Assembly: GCA_902591925.1 (NCBI GenBank)
Contig: CACJCN010000001.1
Coordinates: 132,001-196,000 of the forward strand
Direction: 5' to 3'
DNA: 64,000 nt
From: an uncultured SAR86 cluster bacterium
GTDB lineage: Bacteria; Pseudomonadota; Gammaproteobacteria; Magnimaribacterales; D2472
Part shown: positions 56,550 to 64,000 of the stretch, one piece after another
Layout of the letters: the number at the start of each line of letters is the position of its first letter
Position numbering within the stretch: position 1 is the first letter of the stretch
Made by a program: the position numbers and the translations under genes
Notes under the pieces: generated by a model
The model's database searches: none
What the model was told of the DNA's origin: nothing
What the model saw: the letters and a program-made list of their open reading frames with translations, nothing else

Positions 56550-57170
56550 TTAAGAATTTGGTTTTTGAAGCTCAACAACATAGTCAACTACATTAAGTAT
56601 TCTTTGATATGGGCCTCTAGGTTCAATAATATATTTTCCATCAACTATCATAATTGGTGTTGAGTTAACACGAAGCTGTCTCGCATTTTTTGTAGCTCTA
56701 TTAACTCTTTGCTTTACAGTAAAGGAATTTAAATATTTTTCAGTAACCTCTGGTGCGACCCCAAATCCCTGAAGAAAGTTTTTTATAGATTTTTCACTAG
56801 ATAAAAAGTTTCCTTCTTTATGCATAGAAACAAATACTGCAGAATGAACACTTGGATCGAGTTTTAAAGCTTCAATAGTATAATAAAGTGAAGCATGAAG
56901 TTCATGAATAGAACCCCATGCGACAGGCATTTTAGTAAACTTTACATCATCATCTAATTTTGATGCCCATGAATTAACGGGCGCATCAAAGTTATAGCAT
57001 GCGCCACATCCGTACCAAAATGTTTCAGTAACCTCAACAACACCATCTTTTTTTACAGGAAGTGGATTATCAACAATTCTATAATCAACTCCAAGTCTAA
57101 ATTCAATATCTTCTCCACTTACGGATAGAGTAAATAAAATAAAAGTTAAGAAGGTTACTAAATATTTCAT
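56550..57170 (-). CDS. dsbA: Thiol:disulfide interchange protein DsbA
   Basis: This 206-residue periplasmic oxidase has a signal peptide (1-19) and a thioredoxin fold with active-site C55-GA-C58 in WYGCGACYNF, where most DsbA have CPHC. The cis-proline loop is VNSTPIMIVDG. PVAWG and the helical insert are DsbA-like. It would be reoxidised by the DsbB encoded at 62.6 kb. It overlaps the cytochrome c4 stop by 4 bases. Confidence 0.9.
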   Translation of the reverse strand: MKYLVTFLTFILFTLSVSGEDIEFRLGVDYRIVDNPLPVKKDGVVEVTETFWYGCGACYNFDAPVNSWASKLDDDVKFTKMPVAWGSIHELHASLYYTIEALKLDPSVHSAVFVSMHKEGNFLSSEKSIKNFLQGFGVAPEVTEKYLNSFTVKQRVNRATKNARQLRVNSTPIMIVDGKYIIEPRGPYQRILNVVDYVVELQKPNS

Positions 57171-57832
57171 TGATACAAACCGTGCATGTAATTAGCCAAG
57201 GCATCTATTTCATTATCTGTGAGATTGGCAGCAATTGATTGCATTACCAATGATGCCTCACCTGCATTTCTTTCTTTAGATCTATATGCTTTTAAAGTAG
57301 ATGTTAGGTACCCTACTTGCTGTCCAGCTACAGAAGGGTAGCCAGCTAAACTGTTTCCTTGACCATAAATAGCATGACATGACGTACAAGCAGGAATTTG
57401 TTTCTTAATATTACCAAATCTATATAACTGAGTCCCAAGAGCTAGAAGATCATCATCATTTTTAGCTTGTCCTGTAGTACTTTTATATTCAGAGTAATAA
57501 GCAGCTATATGCTTCAAATCATTATCATTTAAAGTTTGTAAATATGGAGTAACTGACATCATCAAAGCATTCATTCTATCTCCATCTCTAAAATATTTAA
57601 GTTGTTCATATAAATATCTCTGATTTTGTCCAGATAGCTTTGGCCAATCTGTGCTGATGCTATTGCCATCAGCTCCATGACATGCAGCACAGGAGTCTAC
57701 TAATTTAGCTCCAATAGTTGCATCACCAGAAACAAAAATTTCTGGCAATTCTATTTCTTTAGTTTTATCATCTGCGGCATTTATGCCAGCTGATAAGATA
57801 AAAGATATAAAAAATATTAATGAATACTTCAT
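57167..57832 (-). CDS. Cytochrome c4 (diheme)
   Basis: This 221-residue periplasmic cytochrome has a signal peptide (1-19) and two class I heme sites: C48-AA-C51-H52 and a second CTSCH near 147-151. The two halves repeat (LSGQNQRYLYEQLKYFRDGDR with LKAYRSKER in the second). It passes electrons from the bc1 complex to terminal oxidases. Linkage to dsbA and divergent engB is standard in gammaproteobacteria. Confidence 0.92.
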   Translation of the reverse strand: MKYSLIFFISFILSAGINAADDKTKEIELPEIFVSGDATIGAKLVDSCAACHGADGNSISTDWPKLSGQNQRYLYEQLKYFRDGDRMNALMMSVTPYLQTLNDNDLKHIAAYYSEYKSTTGQAKNDDDLLALGTQLYRFGNIKKQIPACTSCHAIYGQGNSLAGYPSVAGQQVGYLTSTLKAYRSKERNAGEASLVMQSIAANLTDNEIDALANYMHGLYQ

Positions 57833-57900
57833 CGAATAAATAAATGTGTGTCTAGTAAGTGTGTATTATAAACATAGGTTGATATGATATAAACGATTTA

Positions 57901-58488
57901 ATGAAAAACCTTTTTAAAAAAACTGAGTTTGTTTTTGGAGTAACAAACTATAAAAATCTTCCAAAGGATTCCGGATTTGAAATTTTGCTAGCTGGTAGAT
58001 CTAATGCAGGAAAATCAAGCGCATTAAATACACTTACAGATAATAAAAAATTAGCAAGGATTAGCAAAACCCCAGGCAGAACAACAGAAATTAACTTCTT
58101 TAAAGTAAATGAAAATTTGAAGCTATTGGATTTACCAGGATATGGATTTGCAAAATCTAGTAAGGCAAAAAAGCAAGATTGGGGACCATTGTTGGGACAA
58201 TACTTCCAAAAAAGACAAGCTCTCACTGCAGTTGTTATATTTATGGACATTCGTCATCCTCTTAAAGAAAGTGACTGGGACATGATTCAGCTTTGCAGAG
58301 ATTTCAACGTTCCTTTTCTACCAGTTCTTACAAAAAGCGATAAATTATCAAACAATAAAATTGCAACTACTATTAAAAATGTTAAAACTAAAATTCATGA
58401 AGTAGATGCTTTGGCTATTTCGTCTCGAAATGGAACAGGTTTTGACAAGTTTTCTGCTGAAATATTAAAATTTATTCCACAATGTTAG
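57901..58488 (+). CDS. engB: Ribosome biogenesis GTPase EngB (YsxC/YihA)
   Basis: This 195-residue GTPase supports 50S assembly. G1 is GRSNAGKSS (about 32-40), G2 is TPGRTTEINFF, G3 is DLPGYGFA, G4 is LTKSDKL and G5 is ISSRNGTG. Length is normal. It overlaps the Coq4-like gene by 7 bases. Confidence 0.96.
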   Translation: MKNLFKKTEFVFGVTNYKNLPKDSGFEILLAGRSNAGKSSALNTLTDNKKLARISKTPGRTTEINFFKVNENLKLLDLPGYGFAKSSKAKKQDWGPLLGQYFQKRQALTAVVIFMDIRHPLKESDWDMIQLCRDFNVPFLPVLTKSDKLSNNKIATTIKNVKTKIHEVDALAISSRNGTGFDKFSAEILKFIPQC

Positions 58489-58985
58489 ATTATCAGAATC
58501 AAAACTGTGACCTTACTTTGCAAGAAGCTCTAGAGTCTTATTACAACTCTTTCCCTGATACTAAAGAAATATTAGAAGATAATGATGATTCTGGAACTCT
58601 TCTAAGAGATCACGACTGTACTCACGTAATTTTTGGGCTAGATATATCTCTAGAGCAAGAGTCTATTCTTGATACCTGGGTATTATGGGGCAGTAAATGG
58701 GAATTGAAATACATATTAGGCTATCAAAAGCTCCCTCAGATAAAGCAACTATATAAAGACTTAATAAAAGAAATAGGATATTTTGGATTAATTAAAATTA
58801 TTTGGAAGCTTGGTAGAATTAAAAGAAAGGTGATGTTTAGAGCTTTTAAAATGAAAAAAAAATGGCCATTTAAAATGCCCGAAGAGTATCTCTCAATGAA
58901 AGTTTCAGATCTAAGAAACATGCATGGTATTAAAATTCTTCTTCCTGAGGAAATGAATTACATTCCATTAGAAAGAGCTAATTAA
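58482..58985 (+). CDS. Coq4-like protein with an HDxxH-x11-E metal motif
   Basis: This 167-residue protein carries H44-D45-xx-H48 and E60, read from LRDHDCTHVIFGLDISLEQE, which fits the HDxxH-x11-E zinc motif that defines Coq4. The HVIFGLD part (His then GL) also fits. Coq4 acts in ubiquinone biosynthesis, recently tied to oxidative decarboxylation at ring C1. The C-terminal half is basic (KIIWKLGRIKRKVMFRAFKM), likely membrane-associating. Only this motif supports the call, so Coq4 function is inferred. It overlaps engB and precedes a hydrolase with no gap. Confidence 0.6.
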   Translation: MLDYQNQNCDLTLQEALESYYNSFPDTKEILEDNDDSGTLLRDHDCTHVIFGLDISLEQESILDTWVLWGSKWELKYILGYQKLPQIKQLYKDLIKEIGYFGLIKIIWKLGRIKRKVMFRAFKMKKKWPFKMPEEYLSMKVSDLRNMHGIKILLPEEMNYIPLERAN

Positions 58986-59891
58986 TTGAAAAAAGTTTTC
59001 TTTCTTTTTTCAATATTTATTCTTATTCCAGTTTGCTTGTATCTTGCTCTTGATAGAGAAAACATTGACATAAATGAATTTAGATTAAATTCTGGATACG
59101 AAGAAGTTAAGTTAAGTGATGGTATAACCTCTTATAAAGACATTGGAGATAAAAATAACAAAGTTATTGTTTTAGTTCATGGTGCTACCTTTGGATCACT
59201 AGCATATGAGGAATATGTAAATGTCTTTATTAAAAATAACTATAGAGTAATAACCTATGATCAGTATGGCAGAGGCTATTCAGATAGAATACACAATGAC
59301 ATAAGCATTGAGCTTATGGAAAGACAACTTAAAGAGCTGATTGAGCATTGTAAAGTTGAGGATGTAATATTATATGGTGTCTCTTTTGGTGCTGCGGTTG
59401 TAGCTAAATATGCCGCAAATAATCCAGAAAACATTAGTTTCATTGGTTACCAAGTTCCACTTATTAATTCTGCAAATATTCCACTGTTATCAATAGTAAA
59501 GATTCCTTTATATGGTGACTTGTTAACAAGAGGATTTTTAGTTCCTGGTGTTTTAAAAAGAATAGAAGATTATGAAGATTTAATGAGTAAAAAACTACTA
59601 GATCATTACATTGGACAATTTAATGTGGAAGGAACTGAAAAATTTTTTAAAAAGTTCTTTTTAGGCAATGCCACAGGAAATAGGCTTGAAGATCATAGTA
59701 TTATCGGAAATAAGTCTATACCAATTTATTTTGCATATGCAGAAGATGATACTGAAATAGATTCTAAGCTGGTTGAAGATGCTATTAAACTATATCAAAA
59801 TCCAGTAGTTAAAAAATATTCTGGTGGTCATTTTTTTGCATCTGGTATAGAAAGAGAGGTTGCTCAGGAATTCATTGATAGTATTAAGTGA
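58986..59891 (+). CDS. Membrane-anchored alpha/beta hydrolase
   Basis: This 301-residue protein has an N-terminal helix (4-21) and then an alpha/beta hydrolase domain: VLVHGATFGS oxyanion loop, YDQYGRGYSDR, nucleophile S133 in GVSFGAAV and the late GGHFFASG with catalytic His near 285. It is probably anchored facing the periplasm. The substrate is unknown. The TTG start lies right after the stop of the Coq4-like gene. Confidence 0.75.
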   Translation: MKKVFFLFSIFILIPVCLYLALDRENIDINEFRLNSGYEEVKLSDGITSYKDIGDKNNKVIVLVHGATFGSLAYEEYVNVFIKNNYRVITYDQYGRGYSDRIHNDISIELMERQLKELIEHCKVEDVILYGVSFGAAVVAKYAANNPENISFIGYQVPLINSANIPLLSIVKIPLYGDLLTRGFLVPGVLKRIEDYEDLMSKKLLDHYIGQFNVEGTEKFFKKFFLGNATGNRLEDHSIIGNKSIPIYFAYAEDDTEIDSKLVEDAIKLYQNPVVKKYSGGHFFASGIEREVAQEFIDSIK

Positions 59892-59900
59892 TATATCAGG

Positions 59901-62573
59901 TTAATGAGCTTCATTCCAGTTATTTCCAATAGCAGCTTCAGCTATTAGAGGAATATTTAATTTAACAGTTTTCTCCATAGTGTCTTTCATTTTTTGCATG
60001 ATCATATCAGCGTTATCTTTTGGACACTCAAAAACTAATTCATCGTGAACCTGCATAATCATTTTTACTTCTTGCATTTCATTTAGTAAAAGCTGATCTA
60101 TGTCGAGCATAGCCTTCTTAATAATATCTGCTGCTGATCCTTGAAGTGGAGCGTTAATGGCAGCCCTTTCCGCTGCTTGTCTTCTTAAACCATTAGCTGC
60201 GTTGATTTCATTTAAATAAAGTCGTCTACCCATAATCGTTTCAACAAACTTATCTTCCTTTGCTTTTGCTTTTATATTATCCATATAATCCCGAACACCT
60301 GTATATCTCGCAAAATATGTATCTAAATATTCTTGTGCTTCGCCTCTTGAAATTCCAAGTTGTCTTGTTAATCCAAAAGCAGACATTCCATACATTAACC
60401 CAAAATTAATCGCTTTAGCGCTTCTTCTTTGATCTTGAGAAACATCTTCAATTGAAACTCCAAAAACCTCAGCCGCTGTTGAAGAGTGAACGTCGATATC
60501 ATTATTAAATGCATTAGTTAAATTTTTGTCATCTGATAAATGAGCCATTATCCTAAGTTCTATTTGAGAGTAATCTGCTGATATTAATATATTGCCTTTC
60601 TCAGGAACAAAAGCCTCTCTAATTCTTCGGCCTTCAGCAGTTTTTATAGGTATATTTTGTAAATTTGGTTCAGTAGATGACAACCTGCCAGTTGAAGTTA
60701 CGGCTTGTTGATATGATGTATGAATTCTTTTTGTCTTGGGATTTTCAATATTTATTAAGCTATCTGTATAAGTAGACTTTAATTTTGCTAGCGTCCTATA
60801 TTGCAGAATAATTTTTGGCAATTCGTATTCTTCAGATAATCTTTGAAGTGTGTCCTCATTTGTAGATGGTTGACCTTTGGGTGTTTTTTTTAGTACAGGT
60901 AATCCTAATTTTTCATATAGTATTTCTAGAAGTTGCTTTGGAGAATCTAAATTAAATTCTTCACCAGCAATCTTAAAGGCTGCAGAAGATAATTCATCAA
61001 TCTTTTCACTCAACTCCTTAGAGTGGTTAGCTAATTTGTTCTTATCAATTTTTGCACCATTTTGTTCAACTCTTGATAAAACATGAACAAGCGGATATTC
61101 AAGATCCTCCAGTAACTTTTCCTGAATGGGCTTTTCTTTTAGCAATGGAGATAAAACGTTAAATAGTCTTAAAGTAATATCTGCATCCTCAGCAGCATAA
61201 TCAGTGGCTACATCTAATTTAACTTGGGCAAAACTTATTTGTTTGGAGGCAGTTCCAGTTACATCGGTGTATTTTGTAGTTGTATAGTTTAAATAATAAT
61301 CAGCTAGTCTATCCATACCATGTCTTGTGGCTGTGCTATTTAATACATATGACATTAACATTGTATCTGCCAAAAACTTTGTTATGTTAATACCGTGTCT
61401 TGATAATATTGGAATATCAAATTTTAGATTCTGCCCAACAATCTTATCTTGATTTTCTTCTATAACAGGGCCAAGGACTGTAATCACCTCATCCATAGAT
61501 AATTGTTTTGGGCAACCTTCATAATCATGTCCAATTGGAATATAACAACCTTCGTTTTCTGCTACTGAGAGAGATATCCCTAACATGTTAGCAGAAACAG
61601 TTTGGACAGAATCTGTTTCAGTATCTATTGCAAAGGCTTTTGATTTCTTTATTTTATTAATCCAGGAATTTAGATCTTTTTTGCTAAGGACTGTTTGATA
61701 TTTTCCATTTTTTTTAGGAGCCTGCTCATCTTTATCTTTGTTTATTGGTGCAAATTCTAAATCTTTAAAAATTTTATCTAGCTCTTCTTGGTTTGGATTT
61801 AGTTTTAAAAGATCTTCAAACTTTACATTTAAATCAACATCTTCCTTTAAGGAAACGAGGTCAACATTTCTTTGAAGTTCACTTAAGCTGTTTCTTAAAT
61901 TATCTCCAACAACTCCTTTTATCAAGTCAGCATTTTTTATAACTCCATCCAAATTGCTATATTCGTTAAGCCACTTTGCAGCAGTTTTTTGACCTACTTT
62001 TGGAACACCTGGGATGTTATCTGATGAATCACCAACAAGAGCTAGCATGTCTCTTATTTGATTAGGTTTTACGCCAAACTTTTCAAATACCTTTTTCTCA
62101 TTGAAAATTTCATGCTTCATAGTATTCATTAAAGTTGTGTCTGGGTCTTCAACAAGTTGCATTAAATCTTTATCTAAGGATGAAACAACACATTTATATT
62201 TAGCATCTTTTGCCATTCTGGTTATTGTTGCTATAACATCATCTGCTTCAACACCTTCGATTTCGATAAGTGGAAATCCTATAGCCCTACAAATTGATTT
62301 GACTGGATCTAATTGCAATCTAAGTTCATCAGGCATGGGGGGTCTGTTTGCTTTATACTCCGAATAAATTTCGTTTCTAAAAGTTTTTCCTTTTGCATCA
62401 AATACAACAATGATAGGTGAGCCCTCACTGTCTTTTTTTAAATTCAGAAGCATATTTGTAACGCCTTTTACTGCGCCAGTTGGCTGTCCTTTTGAAGTGC
62501 TTAGTGGTGGCATAGCATGAAAGGCTCTATATAAATAAGACGATCCATCTATGATAAAAATTCTATTTTTCAT
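59901..62573 (-). CDS. polA: DNA polymerase I
   Basis: This 890-residue enzyme has all three domains: 5'-3' exonuclease (1-290; IDGSSYLYRAFHA, VEADDVIAT), 3'-5' exonuclease with FAIDTETDSV, so proofreading is likely active, and the polymerase with ADYSQIELRIMAHLS (motif A), RRSAKAINFGLMYGMSAFGL (O helix, split at 20 residues here) and QVHDELVFE (motif C). Length is close to the E. coli enzyme. It lies convergent to the alpha/beta hydrolase with 9 bases between. Confidence 0.98.
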   Translation of the reverse strand: MKNRIFIIDGSSYLYRAFHAMPPLSTSKGQPTGAVKGVTNMLLNLKKDSEGSPIIVVFDAKGKTFRNEIYSEYKANRPPMPDELRLQLDPVKSICRAIGFPLIEIEGVEADDVIATITRMAKDAKYKCVVSSLDKDLMQLVEDPDTTLMNTMKHEIFNEKKVFEKFGVKPNQIRDMLALVGDSSDNIPGVPKVGQKTAAKWLNEYSNLDGVIKNADLIKGVVGDNLRNSLSELQRNVDLVSLKEDVDLNVKFEDLLKLNPNQEELDKIFKDLEFAPINKDKDEQAPKKNGKYQTVLSKKDLNSWINKIKKSKAFAIDTETDSVQTVSANMLGISLSVAENEGCYIPIGHDYEGCPKQLSMDEVITVLGPVIEENQDKIVGQNLKFDIPILSRHGINITKFLADTMLMSYVLNSTATRHGMDRLADYYLNYTTTKYTDVTGTASKQISFAQVKLDVATDYAAEDADITLRLFNVLSPLLKEKPIQEKLLEDLEYPLVHVLSRVEQNGAKIDKNKLANHSKELSEKIDELSSAAFKIAGEEFNLDSPKQLLEILYEKLGLPVLKKTPKGQPSTNEDTLQRLSEEYELPKIILQYRTLAKLKSTYTDSLINIENPKTKRIHTSYQQAVTSTGRLSSTEPNLQNIPIKTAEGRRIREAFVPEKGNILISADYSQIELRIMAHLSDDKNLTNAFNNDIDVHSSTAAEVFGVSIEDVSQDQRRSAKAINFGLMYGMSAFGLTRQLGISRGEAQEYLDTYFARYTGVRDYMDNIKAKAKEDKFVETIMGRRLYLNEINAANGLRRQAAERAAINAPLQGSAADIIKKAMLDIDQLLLNEMQEVKMIMQVHDELVFECPKDNADMIMQKMKDTMEKTVKLNIPLIAEAAIGNNWNEAH

Positions 62574-62636
62574 GTTTAGCTTTTATATAATGTATTATGA
62601 CTCTTGTTTTTCTATAATGGAAAAAATTAAAGAAAA

Positions 62637-63155
62637 ATGTATAACAAAATATCAGCAATTGTTAAAAATATTTTCCAAAACTATTTTGAACTGTCGGTTA
62701 TGTTTTCTGCTTTAGCAATCATTTTTGCAGCGATAATAATGGATCAGGTTATGTATTTACAGGCCTGTCCCTTATGTATACTTACTAGATATGTTTTTGG
62801 ATTAGTGGCAATTTCTGGGTTGCTAGGATATTTAATTAATAAGCAGTTTATAAGTGCTATATTAATTACAATTTCTTCTTTGATTGGATTATTCGTAACC
62901 TCAAGACAAATATATATTCAAAGCATGTCTTTGGATGAATTGTTCAACCTATCAGGTTGTGGAATGCCTTTTCATGCTCAAGTAGATTATTTTGGGCTCA
63001 TTGAAGCTATAAATATGACACTTGCCGGTGGTCCAAGTTGTGCTGAGGATGGGTGGAGATTTATTTTTAACTTTGCAGAGTATGGCTTTATATTTTTTGC
63101 AACTTACCTAATCGCTACAATTTTTAAGTATAGAGGTTTAATTAAATTAGCCTAA
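62637..63155 (+). CDS. dsbB: Disulfide bond formation protein DsbB
   Basis: This 172-residue, four-helix membrane protein reoxidises DsbA with ubiquinone. The first pair is C44-PL-C47 in QACPLCILTRY, the second C108 and C135 in the second periplasmic loop (LSGCGMPF and GPSCAED). Both pairs are intact. It begins 63 bases upstream-divergent from polA and has no close partner gene; its substrate DsbA is 5.5 kb away. Confidence 0.93.
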   Translation: MYNKISAIVKNIFQNYFELSVMFSALAIIFAAIIMDQVMYLQACPLCILTRYVFGLVAISGLLGYLINKQFISAILITISSLIGLFVTSRQIYIQSMSLDELFNLSGCGMPFHAQVDYFGLIEAINMTLAGGPSCAEDGWRFIFNFAEYGFIFFATYLIATIFKYRGLIKLA

Positions 63156-63220
63156 TTTTGTAGCATAACTACATCTTTTTATCTTTCTAAACCGCTTTAA
63201 TATAACAAATTTATAGATTG

Positions 63221-63249
63221 TTGACTTAATGATGCTTTAATTTTTTAAT
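63221..63249 (+). promoter_or_regulatory. Candidate sigma70 promoter for pckA
   Basis: TTGACT (63221-63226) and TTTAAT (63244-63249) are separated by 17 bases. Transcription would start near 63256 and give a leader of about 107 bases. Confidence 0.5.
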
Positions 63250-63275
63250 ACACTACATAATAATTCTAAATATTG

Positions 63276-63358
63276 CTAACGAATAAAATATTATAGGTAC
63301 ATAATTATCACCTCAACATATATAATTATTCCCCCCAAGTACCTATAATATTTGTTAG
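63276..63358 (+). promoter_or_regulatory. Long inverted repeat in the pckA leader
   Basis: CTAAC (63276-63280) and AAATATTATAGGTAC (63286-63300) are inverse copies of GTACCTATAATATTT (63339-63353) and GTTAG (63354-63358), giving 20 pairs with one 5-base bulge around a 38-base loop. The stem ends 4 bases before the ATG and covers the place where a ribosome binding site would be. The loop carries a run of six C. It could control translation or be an operator. Confidence 0.65.
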
Positions 63359-63362
63359 TAAT

Positions 63363-64000
63363 ATGAACACCCAACCAAATACCTCGGAAGCACTAATCTT
63401 GAGCAATGAAGAGCTTATACAAGAAGCTGTAAATAACGATGAAGGTGTTATTGCTTCTAATGGTGCATTTTCAACATCTACTGGAGAAAGAACCGGAAGA
63501 AGTCCTAATGACAGATTTATTGTTAAAGAAGCAGGAACAAAAAATCTTATTGATTGGGGTGAAATTAACAAACCTTTTGAAGAAGAAAAATTTGATGCAT
63601 TATGGAATAAAGTAGAAACATATCTAGCTGAAAAAAATAGATATATTTCTAACGTTCATGTGGGTTCTCATGATGAGCATTATTTGCCGGTGAAAGTTAC
63701 AACAGAAACTGCGTGGCATTCTTTATTTTCTAGGCTTATTTTTGTAGCTACCGATGATTATAATCCGGCCAATAAGCAAGAGTGGCAGATAATAAGTGCT
63801 GCTAATTTTGTTTGCGACCCCTCTGAAGACGGAACAAATTCTGATGGTTGTGTGATTATAAATTTTGCAAAAAGAAAAGTTATTCTTGCTGGTATGAAAT
63901 ATGCAGGTGAAATGAAAAAATCTATGTTTTCCGTCCAAAATTTTCTTCTTCCAGAAAAAGGTGTTCTGCCAATGCATTGCTCTGCAAATGTAAATTCTAA
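63363..64000 (+). CDS. pckA: Phosphoenolpyruvate carboxykinase (ATP), 3'-truncated by the window
   Basis: The frame is open from the ATG at 63363 to the end of the window (about 212 codons; full length is near 520-540). Residues read [16 protein letters not shown], then [11 protein letters not shown] and, near the end, [13 protein letters not shown] and LPMHCSANV, all diagnostic of ATP-dependent PEPCK, which converts oxaloacetate to phosphoenolpyruvate in gluconeogenesis. No Shine-Dalgarno sequence is seen. The P-loop kinase motif lies beyond the window. Confidence 0.93.
   Translation, partial: MNTQPNTSEALILSNEELIQEAVNNDEGVIASNGAFSTSTGERTGRSPNDRFIVKEAGTKNLIDWGEINKPFEEEKFDALWNKVETYLAEKNRYISNVHVGSHDEHYLPVKVTTETAWHSLFSRLIFVATDDYNPANKQEWQIISAANFVCDPSEDGTNSDGCVIINFAKRKVILAGMKYAGEMKKSMFSVQNFLLPEKGVLPMHCSANVNS

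Larger units (their letters stand above)
63156..63362. other. dsbB-pckA intergenic region
   Basis: This 207-base gap holds a candidate pckA promoter and the long inverted repeat described separately. Otherwise it is AT-rich with no ORF or tRNA. Confidence 0.5.

Noticed and set aside
1..64000. CRISPR arrays, insertion sequences, prophage, tRNA or rRNA genes
   Set aside because: No spaced direct repeats, transposase or integrase genes (other than xerC) or tRNA-like segments were seen; gaps are mostly too short to hold them.

Overview
The window is a contiguous, very compact, AT-rich piece of a bacterial chromosome. About 75 protein genes sit almost end to end, many overlapping by 1-25 bases, with one 6S RNA and no tRNA, rRNA, insertion sequence, prophage or CRISPR array that I can see. 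The largest stretch without a recognised gene is 294 bases. Gene content is that of a gammaproteobacterium: a TIGR02449-like gene, zapA, 6S RNA and fau in a row; lnt-ybeX-ybeY-ybeZ-miaB; lysA-dapF-DUF484-xerC; engB, cytochrome c4 and dsbA near polA; and ubiE-ubiJ-ubiB-tatABC. High AT content, minimal spacers and many lysine- and isoleucine-rich proteins point to a streamlined marine lineage of the SAR86 type. That assignment is inference; the gammaproteobacterial placement is much firmer. The first gene (anmK) and the last (pckA) run off the window.

Layout. 1-9.3 kb: anmK end, erpA, an exported unknown, a heme pair (hemG-hemL), a PfkB nucleoside kinase, dksA with a long lysine-rich tail, pcnB, a deoxynucleoside kinase, acs and a coupled small lipoprotein. 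9.3-15.7 kb: MBL-fold hydrolase, NUDIX hydrolase, alpha/beta hydrolase, membrane-anchored beta-propeller, then nnrD-tsaE-amiB. 15.7-24.1 kb: priA, rpmE2, dut, sixA-like, rpmB, an iron-binding lipoprotein, a ubiquinone hydroxylase, pepP, the TIGR02449-like gene, zapA, 6S RNA, fau. 24.1-31.6 kb: DUF5916 outer-membrane protein, ilvA, rpiA, an exported glutathione peroxidase, a structured gap, and a multifunctional beta-oxidation enzyme. 31.6-38.1 kb: L,D-transpeptidase, lnt, corC, ybeY, ybeZ, miaB, a DUF1820 gene and orn. 38.1-42.9 kb: rsgA, ubiE, ubiJ, ubiB, tatA, tatB, tatC. 42.9-51.4 kb: unknown membrane protein, LOG, dtd, class I fba, pgk, tkt, then divergent metK-ahcY. 51.4-56 kb: lptM-like, lysA, dapF, DUF484, xerC, HAD hydrolase, ubiK-like. 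56-64 kb: cupredoxin, dsbA, cytochrome c4, engB, a Coq4-like gene, alpha/beta hydrolase, polA, dsbB, pckA start.

Functional themes: ubiquinone synthesis (UbiE, UbiJ, UbiB, a UbiH-type hydroxylase, a UbiK-like protein and a Coq4-like protein), periplasmic redox chemistry (DsbA, DsbB, cytochrome c4, cupredoxin, exported GPx), envelope maintenance (Lnt, LptM-like, LDT, AmiB, Tat), central carbon (acs, tkt-pgk-fba, rpiA, pckA) and the methyl cycle (metK-ahcY). I see no obvious new multi-gene system. The observations most worth following are the long hairpin in the pckA leader, the structured 294-base gap before the beta-oxidation gene with a possible micro-ORF, and the Coq4-type metal motif in the protein beside engB.
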